DNA from: Fulvivirga lutea
Lineage (GTDB): Bacteria; Bacteroidota; Bacteroidia; Cytophagales; Cyclobacteriaceae
DNA length: 64,000 nt
Reading direction: 5' to 3'
Assembly: GCF_017068455.1 (NCBI RefSeq)
Contig: NZ_CP070608.1
Location: 310,001 to 374,000, forward strand
Made by a program: the position numbers and the translations under genes. The first letter of the stretch is position 1, and each line of letters opens with the position of its first letter. Positions 62,424 to 64,000 of the stretch are shown here, in pieces. The notes beneath the pieces were generated by a model. It was not told the origin of the DNA and did not search any database. It was given only the letters and a program-made list of their open reading frames with translations.

Positions 62424-63865
62424 TACTCTTCAAGTCTTTCGATAAACGTTTCCATTATTTTGGTGTACAAAGCTCCTTTTAATACCTTATCCTCTACACC
62501 TGCATCAATGTTTGGATTGTCATTGATTTCAATTACATAAAATTTTCCGTCATTCTCTTTTATATCAACGCCATACAAACCCTTGCCAATAAGTAAGGTA
62601 GCCTTCAGAGCCATATCAATTAATGCTTTTGGAGCATCTTCTACTGCTAGTGTTTCACTCTTACCATCTTTAGGTTCATTAGCCTGTTTCCAGTTGATAA
62701 TCTGCCAGTGGTTTTGTGCCATATAATATTTGCACACATACAACGGCTTGCCGTTCATAATACCCACCCGCCAATCGTAGGTAGTTGGCATAAATTGCTG
62801 TGCAATTAGTAATTCAGATTTTTGAAAGAGCTCTTTCAAGGTGTCTTTTAGCTCAGATTCATTGGCTACTTTCTTCACTCCTTTTGAAAATGATCCATCA
62901 GGCTGTTTTATTACAAGTGGATAACCAAAGTGACTTGGCACCACCGGAGCATCTTTTCTTATAATATAACTTTCCGGAACGGGTATTTTATTGGCTACCA
63001 ACAACTCATGTAAATACACTTTATTGGTACATCTTAAAATTGAACCGGGATCATCAAAAACAACCAACCCCTCTGCCTCTGCTTTTTTGGCAAAACGATA
63101 GGTATGATGGTTTACATTGGTAGTTTCCCTGATGAATAAAGCATCAAATTGTACCAGCTTACCAAAATCGTTTTTAGTGATTATTTCTGTGTTAAAGCCT
63201 AGCTTATCAGCTGCAGCAATAATTTTTTGTAATGCTTGCGGCCCGGATGGTGGATAGGGATCATCCGGATTTATCATTAACGCCAGGTCATATTTTTTTC
63301 GGCTATATTGCTTCCTTACAATACGTTTCCCTGTTATGTAAAAGTGTAGAGCTTCCTGAAGTTTATTAAAGGCACCGTCATTTAAATCTTTCAAATGCAA
63401 TGGTTTTAATGTATGAAGCTGCCATTTCTCTTTCTTTGAAAACGTTGCCTGAATAATTGGCACCTGAAACAGGTTGAATAATAGTATGCCCAGTTTAGAA
63501 AATTGGGTATCATCAACCTGTCCAAAGAAAATGTTAATGGAGATTTTAGCTTCAGTAACGCTCTTTAAACTATTTTGAATCAAGGCATCGAATTCTTCGG
63601 CATCATCTTTAATAAGTGAAGGGAAGCGGAAATCCTGAAGGGTTGTAATTTCTGGAATTACCTTGTGTGATCGTGCCTCAGCCAAAAGGGACACGTAGTA
63701 TCCCAAACTTTGGTATTGATGCGATCTGCATAAATTAACAATCTTAAATGCTCCTTTATCCTGATATTCCGGTTTGCTAAAATATTCTGAAGGTGAAATA
63801 ACTGTTGCGCCTTCAGCAGTAATTTTCCACTTTTCCGGATTTTCGGTTATAATGAGTTTAGGCAT
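62423..63865 (-). CDS. RimK-like ATP-grasp ligase with N-terminal RLAN-like domain
   Basis: A 480-residue protein. The N-terminal 180 residues resemble the RLAN domain fused to RimK-like ATP-grasps (KIVNLCRSHQYQSLGYYVSLLAEARS). The C-terminal 290 residues form the ATP-grasp: GYPLVIKQPDGSFSKGVKKV with the ATP-binding Lys, LIAQQFMPTTYDWRVGIM, KGLYGVDIKENDGKFYVIEINDNPNIDAG with Mg-binding Glu and Asn. RimK-type enzymes add amino acids to a carboxylate. It is the first gene of the coupled three-gene operon. A long inverted repeat lies upstream. Confidence 0.88.
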   Translation of the reverse strand: MPKLIITENPEKWKITAEGATVISPSEYFSKPEYQDKGAFKIVNLCRSHQYQSLGYYVSLLAEARSHKVIPEITTLQDFRFPSLIKDDAEEFDALIQNSLKSVTEAKISINIFFGQVDDTQFSKLGILLFNLFQVPIIQATFSKKEKWQLHTLKPLHLKDLNDGAFNKLQEALHFYITGKRIVRKQYSRKKYDLALMINPDDPYPPSGPQALQKIIAAADKLGFNTEIITKNDFGKLVQFDALFIRETTNVNHHTYRFAKKAEAEGLVVFDDPGSILRCTNKVYLHELLVANKIPVPESYIIRKDAPVVPSHFGYPLVIKQPDGSFSKGVKKVANESELKDTLKELFQKSELLIAQQFMPTTYDWRVGIMNGKPLYVCKYYMAQNHWQIINWKQANEPKDGKSETLAVEDAPKALIDMALKATLLIGKGLYGVDIKENDGKFYVIEINDNPNIDAGVEDKVLKGALYTKIMETFIERLEE

Positions 63866-63900
63866 AAATATTTTTTGGATGAATGATTAACAAGTTAGCA

Positions 63901-63945
63901 TCATAAGTCATAACTCCAAGCATAATGGAGTTAATCAACTTATGA
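63901..63945. promoter_or_regulatory. Two-part inverted repeat upstream of the RimK-like operon
   Basis: Outer arms TCATAAGT (63901-63908) and ACTTATGA (63938-63945), inner arms AACTCCA (63912-63918) and TGGAGTT (63926-63932), about 35 bases upstream of the ligase start codon. On the minus strand TATGCTTG, a 7-of-8 match to the TAnnTTTG box, lies in the central loop, so a regulator bound here could cover the promoter. Confidence 0.5.
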
Positions 63946-64000
63946 AAAGATACTTTATAATATTGTTTTTCGCTTATTGGGTTGCTCTCTAATGGATCAG

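Noticed and set aside
63942-63992. Mini-frame MKRYFIILFFAYWVAL at the right edge
   Set aside because: Starts inside the inverted repeat and stops after 16 codons; hydrophobic by composition. Window edge prevents further judgement.
1-64000. CRISPR arrays, insertion sequences and rRNA genes
   Set aside because: I looked for regularly spaced repeats, transposase motifs and rRNA-like stretches and found none. Only a 30-bp pair, a short hairpin repeat pair and one 9-bp tandem repeat are present.

Overview
The window is AT-rich DNA from a member of the Bacteroidota, most likely of the order Cytophagales (Fulvivirga/Marivirga/Roseivirga-like). The evidence is the many carboxypeptidase-regulatory-like outer-membrane proteins (three with the SusC-style SEVVV motif or similar), a DUF5686 protein, LytS/LytTR pairs without classical HisKA kinases, separate ECF sigma/anti-sigma pairs, a TAnnTTTG-type promoter upstream of pyrH, scarce Shine-Dalgarno sequences, and a tRNA with no encoded CCA. 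The assignment rests on gene content only.  Layout. 1-1.9 kb: end of a biotin carrier, then pyrH-frr and a small membrane protein. 1.9-7.2 kb (minus): a six-gene run of ECF sigma, anti-sigma, gmk, an outer-membrane protein, nadD and DUF5686. 7.3-11.2 kb: a WaaP-like kinase convergent with a glycan cluster (methyltransferase, GT2, GT-C). 11.3-15.2 kb: a VWA protein divergent from a sigma factor and its membrane partner. 15.2-20.9 kb: AGCS transporter, LytTR/LytS pair, CPD-domain protein. 21-30.9 kb: a CPBP protease flanked by 30-bp direct repeats, then housekeeping genes (heptose kinase, aminotransferase, recR, TruA-like, clpS, SSS symporter, alkyltransferase-like protein, bactofilin, TlpA-like).  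31-43.4 kb is the accessory part: a MarR regulator and an alpha/beta-hydrolase with a degraded triad that share an AATACG-N4-CGTATT palindrome, a membrane LytTR regulator, a beta-lactamase-like lipoprotein, gene fragments, a nudC-ridA-NSS transporter operon, a lipoprotein, a second hydrolase and a Crp/Fnr regulator. It ends at tRNA-Ser(UGA).  43.6-64 kb returns to core functions: BrkB-YbgC-MltG, TsaC/Sua5 and WbqC, ClpC, a dispersed hairpin repeat that has entered a small secreted-protein gene, a VWA membrane protein, a second LytS/LytTR pair with a palindrome abutting its start codon, RarA, EamA, a zinc-ribbon SDR fusion and threonine aldolase. Last is a translationally coupled RimK-like / GCS2 / N-formylglutamate-amidohydrolase operon.  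The strongest candidates for an undescribed system are this last ATP-grasp/amidoligase/amidohydrolase operon, the MarR/pseudo-hydrolase pair with its shared operator, and the sigma/CPD-TonB_C/VWA divergon, whose two envelope proteins carry near-identical CPD modules.
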